Position numbers and translations under genes: made by a program. DNA of 64,000 nucleotides, from positions 25,468,514-25,532,513 of the forward strand of contig CM055113.1 in the NCBI GenBank assembly GCA_029204225.1, read 5' to 3'. The notes beneath the pieces were generated by a model. It searched no databases. It was not told where the DNA came from and saw only the letters and a list, made by a program, of their open reading frames with translations. The stretch is from Diphasiastrum complanatum (taxonomy: Eukaryota > Streptophyta > Lycopodiopsida > Lycopodiales > Lycopodiaceae). Shown piece after piece: positions 55,101 through 64,000 of this stretch. How positions within the stretch are numbered: position 1 is the first letter of the stretch; each line of letters opens with the position of its first letter.

Positions 55101-57423
55101 CTATAGTGTCTCTACATTTACATCCATATCACCCTCATCAAACTCCTCAGATCCAAAACTTGAGTCTTCAGCTGAATTTGTATCTGAAGGTGATTCCAAA
55201 CGGTCTTGATGCGCTAGAAAGGAATAAGTCATATCTATATTTTTTGGAATATCCATCATCACAATAGTGGGACCGATGTTGTTTATGAGCTCTACCACAC
55301 AATATGACAAGCTATATAAGCACACAGACCAACTTGGAGCACAAAAGGATTCAATAATGCTGCTAATACCTCGCCAATGCTATGCTTTGGCAGAACTATT
55401 ATATTATTCTCTTTCAATGGAGTTGCAAGCTGGTAGTAACCCTCAAAAATAGAACAACGTACATCATGCATTGCTTTGATGCTTGATTTGATACCCTCTT
55501 TCCTGTTGTGATCCAAAAACAGAACAATCACACAGACTTTGCGTTGTGGCGTGAGAGTTGTCAAACAATGGCAAACCATTGACAAAATGTAATTGAAGTC
55601 TAAATACTCCAAGCTATCAAATATATACAATGTGGGACGCTCCCACAACGAAGAAGGAAGTGTCATGAAACTTGATTCTTTAGCTCCACAATAGATGGCC
55701 TACACATTTTTTGAAGTTTTTACTTTGCAGAAGAAGCTCCATTCGGTGCTACTAGAGGTCCCAGTTTCATGCTCAGAATTGTGGATGGCAAGATGTTTTT
55801 GTTTAATATTTTCTACAGTTGCTCTCAAGGGCTTAGGTATAATACCAATCAATTTTGAAGCTATACCTTTGCCTTTTCCATAGTGCGCTCTAACCCAATT
55901 CTGACAAAAAGTCGGGTCAATGACTTTTGACAGTTGTTCTATGCTCTCTTTATTGTAGTCCACATCTGAAGGCAAATCTTCTTCTGTAGTAAGCAAATAC
56001 TGTACAACACTTAGTGCAGTCATCTCACGAACCATAAGAAGAACTCCATCATCAATGTGTTTTTCTCTGTTTTTTCTTCCAAAATACAACTCTCCATTTA
56101 CAAGCTTCTTTAAGATACGATCGCACATGGCGTCTGACATATACCTCAAACATCTGAACAACCGAATAGATATCAGTTTGTTTTTTGTCTTCCTCGATCC
56201 CAATGCAGGTTCGTCATAACAAATTTGATCATTTACATACAATTTCATGACTTGCATATAATTATTGAATGTTTCATCTAAACAAAAGACTATTATTGTG
56301 TAATCCTCAAATTTCTCATACAAAGATGTAATTGTGTGTTGTCCTGACAAAGATCCAACATTACTACTGCCAAGGACACCGCACAAACCGAGATAAAATG
56401 CTCTCGTCTATTTCAGTTGCTCAGGATTTAGTTTCAATTTTTTAACAAAGCGTGGTCGACTCAATGAGATCCATACATCACATGCGCGCTCCATGATTTC
56501 TAGAAGACTGCTCTTTTTTCTTTTCTCTTCCGGCTCGTGATTGAGTCTATCTGATTCAAGAATGTAATCAGATGCACTCTTATATATACATATCTTGGCA
56601 TGCACAAATCTAAAAGTGGCATCAAATATCCGAGGATGTATCCTATTTTGATTTAATGCAACCTTTGCCAATTGGATTGAGATACATCTCCTTTGGGTAA
56701 GTGTTTGTGTAGGCCTGCTCATTCTCTTCTCTATCAACACGCATGAATACATCTTTTCAAACATAATTGGGCCTTCAAAAATAATTTCTTCCTCATCACC
56801 TTTCTTGAATGAAATTGGCCTTAAAGTGATGTTGATTCATGCGGGTGGTAGACTATTGGGCTTGCTCAAATCAACAAACAACTTCTCAGCAAATGAGTGA
56901 TTCAAAGCTCGTTGGTTCATGAAAAGTGAGGCACGCTGGATATTTTTGCTTTCTATATGATACATTGTATTTTTACCCCATATGTACCCGATGTCATCAA
57001 TTACAAAATTATCTAGATTGACATTTGTATCATCCTCAAAATCAGGGATTTGCTCTACCTCGACCGTATGGCCTTCATCGTCTGATACATTGCAATAAGA
57101 GCCAGATTGCATTCCTGATCTATCTACTCTCGGCTCCAAAGGTCTTTTCCCGGCAGTCCCAATAGTTTTTGTAGTCTCTCTTCCAATTTGAACCTCACAA
57201 CTTTCTTTTCTAGGTCCTGTAGTGGTTACTTTTCTCCTTCTTTTCAAAGCTTTTTTTCAGGTTCTTTAGGAGAGGGATTTGTTTCTGTACATGGAACAAT
57301 CTTCATTCCTATTACATCTTCAATCATAGAAGCTGCAGCAGATCCAATAATTGCAACATCAGAATAAACACTTTCTATTCCCTCAACTTCCATCAATAGC
57401 TTACGTTTGTTACATAGGGCCAT
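55101..57423 (-). pseudogene. Unidentified long protein-coding pseudogene (about 770 codons)
   Basis: From the ATG at 57423 the frame runs about 60 codons (MALCNKRKLLMEVEG...) to an A-run near 57245, where one base shifts it into a second frame. That frame can be followed from 57240 to about 55320 with only three stops, all explicable as single C-to-T changes: TGA at 56837, TAG at 56408, TAG at 55700. A last shift in a GT-rich spot near 55315 leads to the C-terminal 70 residues, ending at a stop at 55101. Visible features: a basic stretch LKRRRKVTTTG that could be a nuclear signal, an acidic patch (EQIPDFEDDTNV), a central region (FVIDDIGYIWGKN; LCGVLGSSNVGSLSGQHTI; YTIIVFCLDETFNNYM), a C-terminal block (RPTLYIFDSLEYLDF; KVCVIVLFLDHNRKEG), and an acidic tail (SSFGSEEFDEGDMDV). 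No introns are needed. I recognise no family. It may be a host gene, or a mobile-element or integrated-virus gene; the context does not decide. Confidence 0.7.
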
Positions 57424-57454
57424 CAATCCATTAAAGAGAGAATCCTTGTAGTTA

Positions 57455-57497
57455 AGTGGTCCTTTGAGGTCACTTTGCGGTCCTCTGAGGTCCTAAT
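57455..57497 (+). repeat. Minisatellite remnant, same unit as 54290-54780
   Basis: GTGGTCCTTTGAGGTCAC, then TTTGCGGTCCTCTGAGGTCC: three to four units of the 54290-54780 minisatellite in the same orientation, on the other side of the unidentified gene. The copia LTR at 57498 cuts it, so its original length is unknown. Confidence 0.8.
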
Positions 57498-58232
57498 TGT
57501 GAAGAATTGAAAAAGATTATCTATGTTAGATATAGGGGTCTTATGTTTTTTACATCAAGCATCTAGGTGTAGGATGTTGATAGGAATAAATTTGGCATAG
57601 ATGGCAAATTATGCATTTCCACTTGTAATGCCACTATTGAGCCAAAATAGAGTAAGAGGACAAACACGTGCCAATTAGAGTGTAGACAAGTGTAAAACTT
57701 TTGTTTGATGAATTCCAAGAGGTCCAACAAGATTTAGAGGTGGAACCTTGTGAGGTCCAATAGGAAATTGAGGTGTGCTTGAATATAGTCCAATAGAATT
57801 AAGAGGTGCATGGATCAATGGTCCAATAGGATCAAGAGGTGACAAAGTATGGTCCAATCATAGTTAAGCATAGTGGTAGCTCGTGGACCTACTAGTATCA
57901 TTGTACTCCTCATTTTGAAGCTAATTGATTTGGTAATTTCATGGATTTTGTGAGTTATTGGATTTCTAGCATTCTCTCTCTACCCGAGAGCTCATGATGT
58001 TTTTTCTCTCTCTACCTGAGAAGAGCAGTTTTTTTTTACTTAGATTATTTTTTGAATACTTCCACACATGTGAGTGAGAGTTGGAAGTCATTGAATGCAT
58101 GTAGTAGTGTGTTTTTGGCATAGGATCTAAGATTGATCTTGAATCTCAATCTAGTCTTGATCTTGGTGCATCCACACACCTTAGGAGATCACAAGTACTT
58201 GTTGTGGACAATCCACACGTGTGAATTCAACA
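57498..58232 (+). repeat. 5' LTR of a second A-family copia element
   Basis: 735 bp, TGTGAAGAATTG to ATTCAACA. Very close to the LTR at 26988. Contains CACACATGTG and CACACGTGTG-type sites near 58062 and 58215. No partner 3' LTR exists in the window. Confidence 0.95.
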
Positions 58233-58988
58233 TGGTATCAAAGCCTACCTAGGGTTACCATGCATTTTGATCCATCTAAGTGAAAAATTTTCATCAATCT
58301 TGAGCTAGAAGTTGTCAAGGCCCATTTTCCTAGCTATCTTGTTCAATCTTGGATCAAAAGAGATCAAAAGCACATTGATTGGGTCTGACTTGGTACTGTA
58401 CGAAATCAGGTGCTCAGACATGTGTGAGGAACATCCAATTTCAGTGTGGAAGTTCTCTCTCATGCTTGATCCATTTATCTTGCTTGATAGCTTGTTTTGA
58501 AGCTATTTTTGTCTAGTTTATGATGCAATCAGTTTCATTCCATTTGGTTGAGCCAATCAGAAGCTATAAGCTTTTGAAAAAAGTTTGGTAGGGCACCTAG
58601 ACCTGGGTGGACACATTTGGTATGGTCAAGAAATTGCCTGGTTGATCCAAAATCACAGTTGTATGCTTGCCAATCTCATCTATATGTGATCTAGACACTG
58701 TTTTGAGATCTTAGCTATTTTGTTTCATGCAATATCATTGTATTTGAGTCAAATTTGGTTTCTTAGAGTACTTCACATGTGCTAAGAGTGTTTGATCCTA
58801 ACTTTGCCTATACTCCATCATTTGATGTGAAATAGATCTTGTTTTAGAGAGATTTGTATAGCTAGTGAGAATCAATTCACAAGTAGTTGTAAGATCTTTC
58901 ATAGGAGGAGATATTACTCTATTATTGGATCCTCTTGAGTGTGTGTAGCAACATTTATTGTTCATCATTTGAGTTTTCTTCACTTCAA
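58233..58988 (+). other. Primer-binding site and leader of the second A element
   Basis: TGGTATCAAAGCC at 58233-58245 (one mismatch to the initiator Met-tRNA type), then about 740 bp homologous to 27738-28470. Confidence 0.88.
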
Positions 58989-59821
58989 ATGTCTTCAATG
59001 AGTTCATCCTTGTTGGAACCAAGTGAAAGATTGACCACTTCAAATTATTCAATTTGGAAAATGAGGATGGAGTCCATCTTGATCCTTCAAGACGTGATGG
59101 ATATAGTTTTTGGCCTTGAAGAAGAACCACAAGTTCTTCAAGAGGTTCAAAAATACAAAAAGAGAGCTAGGATGGCTCTCCACTACATTAAGATGAATGT
59201 CTCTAATGAGATATTGAGAGAGATAGATACTTGTACAACAGCCAAAGAAGCTTGGGATTGTCTCAAGACTATCTATGAGGCTAAGAATACCTCTAGGCTT
59301 CTCACTCTTAGGAATCAAATCTTTCAAAGTAGCCAAAAGAGTGATGAGAGTGCATCTAGTTATGTTTTGAGAGTAAAAGATATTCATAGAGAACTTGCTT
59401 GTATTGGTGATTCCATGAATCAAAATGAGCTAGTGCAAGTGATTCTCAATGGCTTGAGAAGTGAATTTGATAACCTTGTCCAATCCTATGCCATTAAGGA
59501 GGAGCTACCAAGTTTGGAGGCTCTCAAAAGTGTGCTAATTTCGGAAGAATCAAGACAAGAGTACAAGCTCTTGAGGATGGACAAGCTTTCTCTCACTCAT
59601 AATGATGGAAAAGCTCTCTTTGCCAAGGATAAGCACAAAGGGAGGAGCAAGAACCAACATCAACAATGCTCAAGCAAGGAGAAAGTCAAATCCAAAGACA
59701 AAGATGAGGAGGAAGATGATTCCTCTAATGCTTCATCATCCAAGCTCAAGGAGAAGAAGATCAAGTGCTTTTATTGTGGCAAGAAAGGTCATTATGCCAC
59801 CAATTGCTTCAAGAAGAAGAA
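58989..59821 (+). CDS. Copia gag of the second A element, cut after the zinc knuckle
   Basis: ATG at 58989 (MSSMSSSLLEPSERL), chosen over an in-frame upstream start at 58935 because it matches the other copia gag starts. The frame is open through SNYSIWKMRMESILIL, ALHYIKMNVSNEIL, KEAWDCLKTIYEAKN, QSSQKSDESASSYV and the zinc knuckle CFYCGKKGHYATNC (59766 onward). It keeps the G lost at 28740 in the first A element. At about 59822 sense gag joins antisense family B sequence and ends a few codons later (TGA at 59835). Protease and everything downstream are absent. As a truncated gag it could still give a capsid-like protein, but that is not shown. Confidence 0.85.
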
Positions 59822-60916
59822 AGTTTGGAAAATCTGATTCCTAAGAGTGAGTATTCTAGAAGTATTCTTTGCTTCATAGATGGACTTAAGTGCATCCCAA
59901 GCTTCTTTGGCTGTAGTGCAAGATCCTATCTCTCTCAGAATTTCATTAGATACATTCATCTTAATGAAATGTAGATCCATTCTAGCTCTCTTCTTATGGG
60001 AATTTCAGCCTATGCTTGAGGTTCCTCCTCAACACCAAGCACAATGAACATAACATCCTGGAGTATCAAAATAGACTCCATTCTAAACTTTCAAATTGAG
60101 TAATTAGATGTGTTTAGTCTTTCATTTGCTTCTAGAAGATATCCTCTCAGAGGTGACATTTTGATGAAGACTTCTTAGTTATTGGACTGCAATATGTTTG
60201 AGCTTGTTCAAATCAGACTTAAAGCTGCTTCTCTCTTTCACTATAGGTATTTTCAAGGATGTACTACCTTTCTATGTGAAATACTTGCAACTATATTTGA
60301 GATGGATCTTTTATATTCCACAAGACAAGTTATCTAGATCAGACACACAAAGTGGATTGAGACACTTTGGCTAGTTTGAATCCTACTTTTGGCACGTGTA
60401 AAATGTATCAAAAGAAAACACTATTGACACTCAGAAGGCTCAAAGAGTGTTCAATTACTTCAAACTTAGTCTTGATCTTCAGTTTCTTGTGTAGGATGCT
60501 CAAAACAATGGATTCAGAACAAAGCTAGATTGAATCAAATCAAAATGCTGTCACTCAAATTTTGGACCTATCCCTATCCTCTTTAAGAGCTTATACCTCT
60601 TGATAGACACATCAGATTGATTTGGTTTTAATTTTCATGAAAAGAACAGATCATAAGCTTTCCATCAAGCTATAATACCACTATCTTTGGATCTACAAGC
60701 AAGGAATTAGAAGGGACTGAAAATCTCTGATTTTCACACGTGCAGAATTCCAGAATTCCGTACTACCACTATTCAGGTCTAAAAATTTAGTTCCAATCCG
60801 ATTTGATCCAAATACACTTCAAAGAAAGGTGAGAAAAAGTGGAAAACTATTTTTTTGCTTGAATAAGCTCTCAATTTCTTGTACAATAAGAGATGTTTGC
60901 ATGCAAAGCTCAATTT
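59822..60916 (-). pseudogene. Family B copia gag N-terminus and leader, antisense
   Basis: On the minus strand: leader from 60916 down to 60160, ATG at 60159, and a gag N-terminus (GYLLEANERL; RMESILILQDVM; FIKMNVSNEILREI; AKEAWDALKSIYEAKN; LTLRNQIF) with some stops, ending at the fusion with sense A gag at 59822. Directly followed upstream by the family B primer-binding site and LTR, so this is the genuine 5' end of a B element in antisense. Confidence 0.85.
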
Positions 60917-60929
60917 GGCTCTGATACCA
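60917..60929 (-). other. Family B primer-binding site, antisense
   Basis: GGCTCTGATACCA on the plus strand is the complement of TGGTATCAGAGCC, directly abutting the B LTR at 60930. Confidence 0.9.
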
Positions 60930-61303
60930 TGACAGAATTTTCAGATTTCACACGTGTGGGGAATGCCCACAAGTATGATGGATCTAATTAAGCTTTGTGA
61001 TTAGCACAGTAACCTGATTCTAGATTGATTAACAAGATCTAGTTCAAAAGATATGGCTTAATCACAATCTAGCATGCTAAGCATCAGAATATGATAGCAA
61101 TAAATCAATAATGAGCAAAAGTAGAAGATATCAGTGTATTAGCATTAGCCTCAATAGGAATTAGAGAGAAAAAGATAAAGAGATAACAAGCAAAAATTGT
61201 GTGGATCCAAAATGGCATTAGATAACTACAAAGCTTTGATTCTTGATCACAAAATATGAGGAGAGGTACACATATTTATGGAGTTTGATGTAGCTCGAGG
61301 TAG
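60930..61303 (-). repeat. Family B 5' LTR, antisense, outer end not defined
   Basis: On the plus strand it begins TGACAGAATTTTCAG next to the primer-binding site; CACACGTGTG at 60949-60958. A TATA-like box in the LTR sense direction (CCATAAATATG, plus-strand 61270-61282) suggests that promoter sequence reaches almost to the chitinase exon. No TG/CA end or target duplication was found on the chitinase side, so the LTR is probably truncated near 61285-61303. Confidence 0.7.
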
Positions 61304-62170
61304 GCCTATGCCTTCAGACAGTTCGTTGGGGCAGGAGGTCGTGCACTCCTCCAATCCAGCCACGGCAACCTCATCGTAGATTACATTGGCGCCTCTCGAG
61401 CATCAGACCTACAGTTCACGGATCTCCCTATCTCTGCCTCCCTACAATACATCTTACCGCGATCCTTCGCCATCGATGCAGACGCATCGGGCAACACTCA
61501 GAATGATAACTTCAATGCCTTTTGGGCTTCCAGTCTCACTCCTCAGTCTGCACAGAGCTTCAAACAGAGCAATCCCAACGTCAAGCTTCTTGTCAGCCTC
61601 GCAGGCTTCTCCCAATTCCTCTCAGACGGCACCACCAGGAATGTCGACTGGTACGACCCCCCCAGCACCGACACTTGGATCAGCAATGCAGTCAGCTCCA
61701 TCTCCAACCTCGTCTCTCAGTACTCGCTGGACGGCGTCGACGTCGACTACGAGAACTTCCCCACCTCTGCCACCTTCACCACGTGCATCGGTGGTCTCAT
61801 CTCCCAGCTCAAGAGCTCTGGAACTATTTCCATAGCCTCCATTGCCCCTTTTGGAGCCACTATCTCCATCTACGCAGACCTCTTTGCCAACTTCGGCTCC
61901 TCCATAGACTACGTGAACTATCAGTTCTATGCTGATGGCTTGGCATCGCAATCCGACTTCATAAGCAGATACAACACTGTGGCTGGCAGCTTCGATGCTA
62001 GCAAGCTGCTACCTAGCGTGGAGGCGGCTGGCCGAGGACTGCAGGGATCCGACTTCATTGGAGCCGCCCAGCAGTTGACCATCCCAGGCATCATGATCTT
62101 CAACGTGGACAATGACAAAGGAAGTGGCTTCAGCACGGAGCAGGCCGTGGCTTCTTTTCTCTCTACCTAA
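61304..62170 (+). CDS. GH18 chitinase (plant chitinase 2-like), 5' end missing
   Basis: An open frame from just after a stop at 61301 to the TAA at 62168-62170 gives about 288 residues of a glycosyl hydrolase family 18 barrel, which hydrolyses beta-1,4-linked N-acetylglucosamine in chitin. Landmarks in order: DYIGASRASDLQFTDLPI, FAIDADASG, NPNVKLLVSLAGFSQF (strand 3, SLAG for the usual SLGG), the catalytic DGVDVDYENF with the acid Glu at 61751, IASIAPFGA, VNYQFYADG (strand 6), and GIMIFNVDNDKG near the end, where Phe replaces the Trp common in the family. Catalytic Asp and Glu are intact. There is no Met or signal peptide in frame: either an upstream exon is out of sight (a possible acceptor TTCAGACAG lies at 61313-61321) or the 5' end was lost to the adjoining B LTR. 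The region is clearly more GC-rich than its surroundings, as expected of a host exon. Confidence 0.88.
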   Translation, partial: AYAFRQFVGAGGRALLQSSHGNLIVDYIGASRASDLQFTDLPISASLQYILPRSFAIDADASGNTQNDNFNAFWASSLTPQSAQSFKQSNPNVKLLVSLAGFSQFLSDGTTRNVDWYDPPSTDTWISNAVSSISNLVSQYSLDGVDVDYENFPTSATFTTCIGGLISQLKSSGTISIASIAPFGATISIYADLFANFGSSIDYVNYQFYADGLASQSDFISRYNTVAGSFDASKLLPSVEAAGRGLQGSDFIGAAQQLTIPGIMIFNVDNDKGSGFSTEQAVASFLST

Positions 62171-63196
62171 GCTAAATATTGAAAGAGCCGGAATGACATT
62201 GCCACTTGCCATGCGTTTACACTAACCGATGCGTGCTCTGCATATTGGAATTTGGTGTTGGATAATGCCATCAATATGTACTCCTGCTCAATCAGAAGAT
62301 TCATACGGCATCCATTCATTCATTCTTGTCAACGATGTCCACCAGAGTTTTGGCCTCAAGGCATTGGAGTGCACCGCACCCTGAAAAGATCGACCTATAA
62401 GAAATGCTAGAGGCAAATTTCCTACTTCATGTTGGTTTTCCACGTTCACAATTTATATGAAAGTTTATGCAATCATGTCCTCAAATGATTTTATTGTTAT
62501 ATCTTCGTTCCTAAACATTAACAATATAGTGTTAGGAAACATAACAGAATTTGCACATGACATTACATTCCAATTCATCTACATCTACATAGATTTGTTG
62601 CATTACCATTACATTCCAATTCATCTACATCTACATAGATTTGTTGCATTACCACTGATCAGGAAACACGTTTTCTGTATGCAACATCTTATAATATATG
62701 GCTCACACACAAAATAAGCTCAAAATCTTACAAATATTTTATCTGATTCCGAAAAACAGTAACATTCAAAGGATGTTGATCGCTATTAACTTCTATAATC
62801 GCCAACATCCACGAACTACCAATTTGTTTGCAGATCATTCACGATCCACGGTTCATTCTTTCTTGCCATAAAATCATCACATACACAACCAGCATTCAAT
62901 TGTATACGTATTATCCTTTTATAGTCCACAAATTAAAATTACTTCTGCAGACGGGAAATTTGAAAGAGTCATTCCTACTGTGCTTGATTGAAGTTCAAGC
63001 CCGCCCAAATGTTGATAAAGTAATTTGCTAATTAGAAGTCATAACGTTGTCCATATCATAGTTCTCTAGTCTGCATTTTATAAATGAATTTCTAATTGAC
63101 TTCTATTAGGATAGGACTTGGATGTCCATATATTTGAGAGCCTCTAATAAACTTATAGAGCATTGGGTAGCTAGTTTAAGACTTTTCATCAACTGT
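62171..63196. other. Chitinase 3' flank, no gene
   Basis: AT-rich sequence without a supported ORF. It contains a perfect or near-perfect 46-bp tandem duplication at 62561-62652 (CATTACATTCCAATTCATCT, then CTACATAGATTTGTTG). The polyadenylation site of the chitinase should lie in the first few hundred bases, but no single signal stands out. Confidence 0.6.
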
Positions 63197-64000
63197 TGTA
63201 AAGCTACTTTTACAAGCTTTACTTCCGGCGCCACTGGCGCCGTCATTGCCCCGGCGCCAGCAGCGCCACTGCTGCTCTCGGCGCCGGCATGACTAGAATC
63301 CAGCCGATGCCAAGTTCTTATGGCTAAAAATCTATGATCGGTTCTAGCAAAGTTCAGAGAGCTCAGATCGATGTGCAATCACCTCACACGATCTAGGCAT
63401 GATTAAAGGAAGCCTGGGGATCAATAAATTCTAGAGAGAGAAAACGTGCTTTACCAGTGGGCAGAGCACTTGGTACTACCCTTGAGGTGTAAGCACGGTC
63501 AGTTCCCACGGTTCGGGCTGGTGCCATCTGCACGTAGGACAGATGAGGCAATGTGCTGCCATTAGGTTGGTGAAAGCACGGTCTGTGCCTTGTGGGGTGC
63601 AGGGTGACATATTCGAATTGTACAGGTTAACTATTGATACTGAGATGCTGCTCGAATTCGAGTGTAAAGCACGGGGTGGTTTGCTGCCGGTGCGGGATAG
63701 CTGCCGATCGTTTAGTTATAAGGGCTATCAACCAAAAAGTGGTGGGGCGTGATTGAGGCAATGTGCTGCTTAATGGTGAAAGCACGGATGGTTGGATGGA
63801 TGTTTCCCCGTCGGCTAATTCTATGATAGATTTGTGTGGGCGCGGCTAGGCAAAGGTTCTTACGTCCGGTCTTAGGGAGGTTTGTGGCTTGAGAGGGATC
63901 CTCTGTGTTTGCTTTGATTGGTATTTTCCATTTGTTGTGTGCTTGCTTGGATGCAAATGACCTGGTTCCTACTTGGCTCTCAGGTGATGTGAGCGTACTA
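63197..64000 (+). repeat. Deleted R1 element: LTR start fused to leader
   Basis: 63197-63472 is the first 275 bp of an R1 LTR (TGTAAAGCTACTTTTACAAG, four GGCGCC hexamers, CGTGCTTTACC). At about 63473-63480 it passes directly into the R1/R2 leader (CCTTGAGGTGTAAGCACGG), skipping the rest of the LTR and the primer-binding site. The leader keeps motif copies near 63489, 63571, 63664 and 63778, and then follows the R2 leader (2940-3060) to the window end. Confidence 0.85.

Noticed and set aside
61386-61951. Overlapping ORFs of 137-149 codons in other frames of the chitinase
   Set aside because: Shadow frames of a GC-rich gene; the GH18 frame alone carries family motifs.

Overview
This window is plant nuclear DNA made almost entirely of transposable elements. 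It holds plant Ty1/copia and Ty3/gypsy LTR retrotransposons primed by initiator-methionine tRNA, PIF/Harbinger and CACTA-like DNA transposon remains, long CT/GA microsatellites, and one recognisable host gene, a plant-type GH18 chitinase. The density of old, nested insertions would fit a large plant genome such as a gymnosperm, but nothing I can read fixes the species. I saw no rRNA, tRNA, CRISPR or prokaryotic features.

Layout. 1-3790: a Ty3/gypsy-type element (called R1 here) carrying a nested relative (R2) whose gag is broken by stop codons. 3785-5707: a non-LTR repeat block X, copied at 23633-24965, with CT arrays. 6753-15957: a gag scrap, then a decayed copia element (F) split by a young, nearly intact antisense copia element (E, 9119-15528, TSD TCCTA, one 1317-codon gag-pol ORF). 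16184-18349: a PIF/Harbinger transposase pseudogene split by a solo LTR of copia family A. 18478-23560: a large non-coding R1 element. 25080-26325: a CACTA DUF4216 scrap and an unidentified two-part ORF. 26600-34990: an unidentified minus-strand pseudogene split by copia element A (26988-33869, TSD AGTAT). 35050-37760: tandem repeats, GA arrays and a gag scrap. 38015-50700: a chromovirus integrase/chromodomain remnant whose LTR is split by copia C (39735-50488, TSD GTTTT), itself split by copia D (43388-48636, TSD TGTCT). 51321-52690: CACTA fragments in opposite orientations. 52692-54031: antisense R2. 54290-54780: a CTCTRCGGTCC minisatellite. 55101-57423: a minus-strand pseudogene of about 770 codons that I cannot assign to any family. 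57498-61303: the 5' half of a second A-family copia element fused to the antisense 5' end of another copia family (B). 61304-62170: chitinase. 63197-64000: an internally deleted R1 copy.

The most interesting signals are these. (1) Antisense gag/leader blocks lie at the gag position of copia elements; two A-family loci share the same sense/antisense junction, and the 5' LTR of one resembles the other locus more than its own 3' LTR, which suggests ectopic conversion or recombination. (2) Five phased copies of a GTAAAGCACGG-like motif occur in the R1/R2 leaders, with an inverted copy in the LTR. (3) Two or three unassigned protein-coding pseudogenes are present, one bracketed by the same minisatellite. 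(4) CACACGTGTG palindromes are shared by LTRs or leaders of several copia families. All coordinates were read by eye; family names A-F, R1, R2 and X are local labels.
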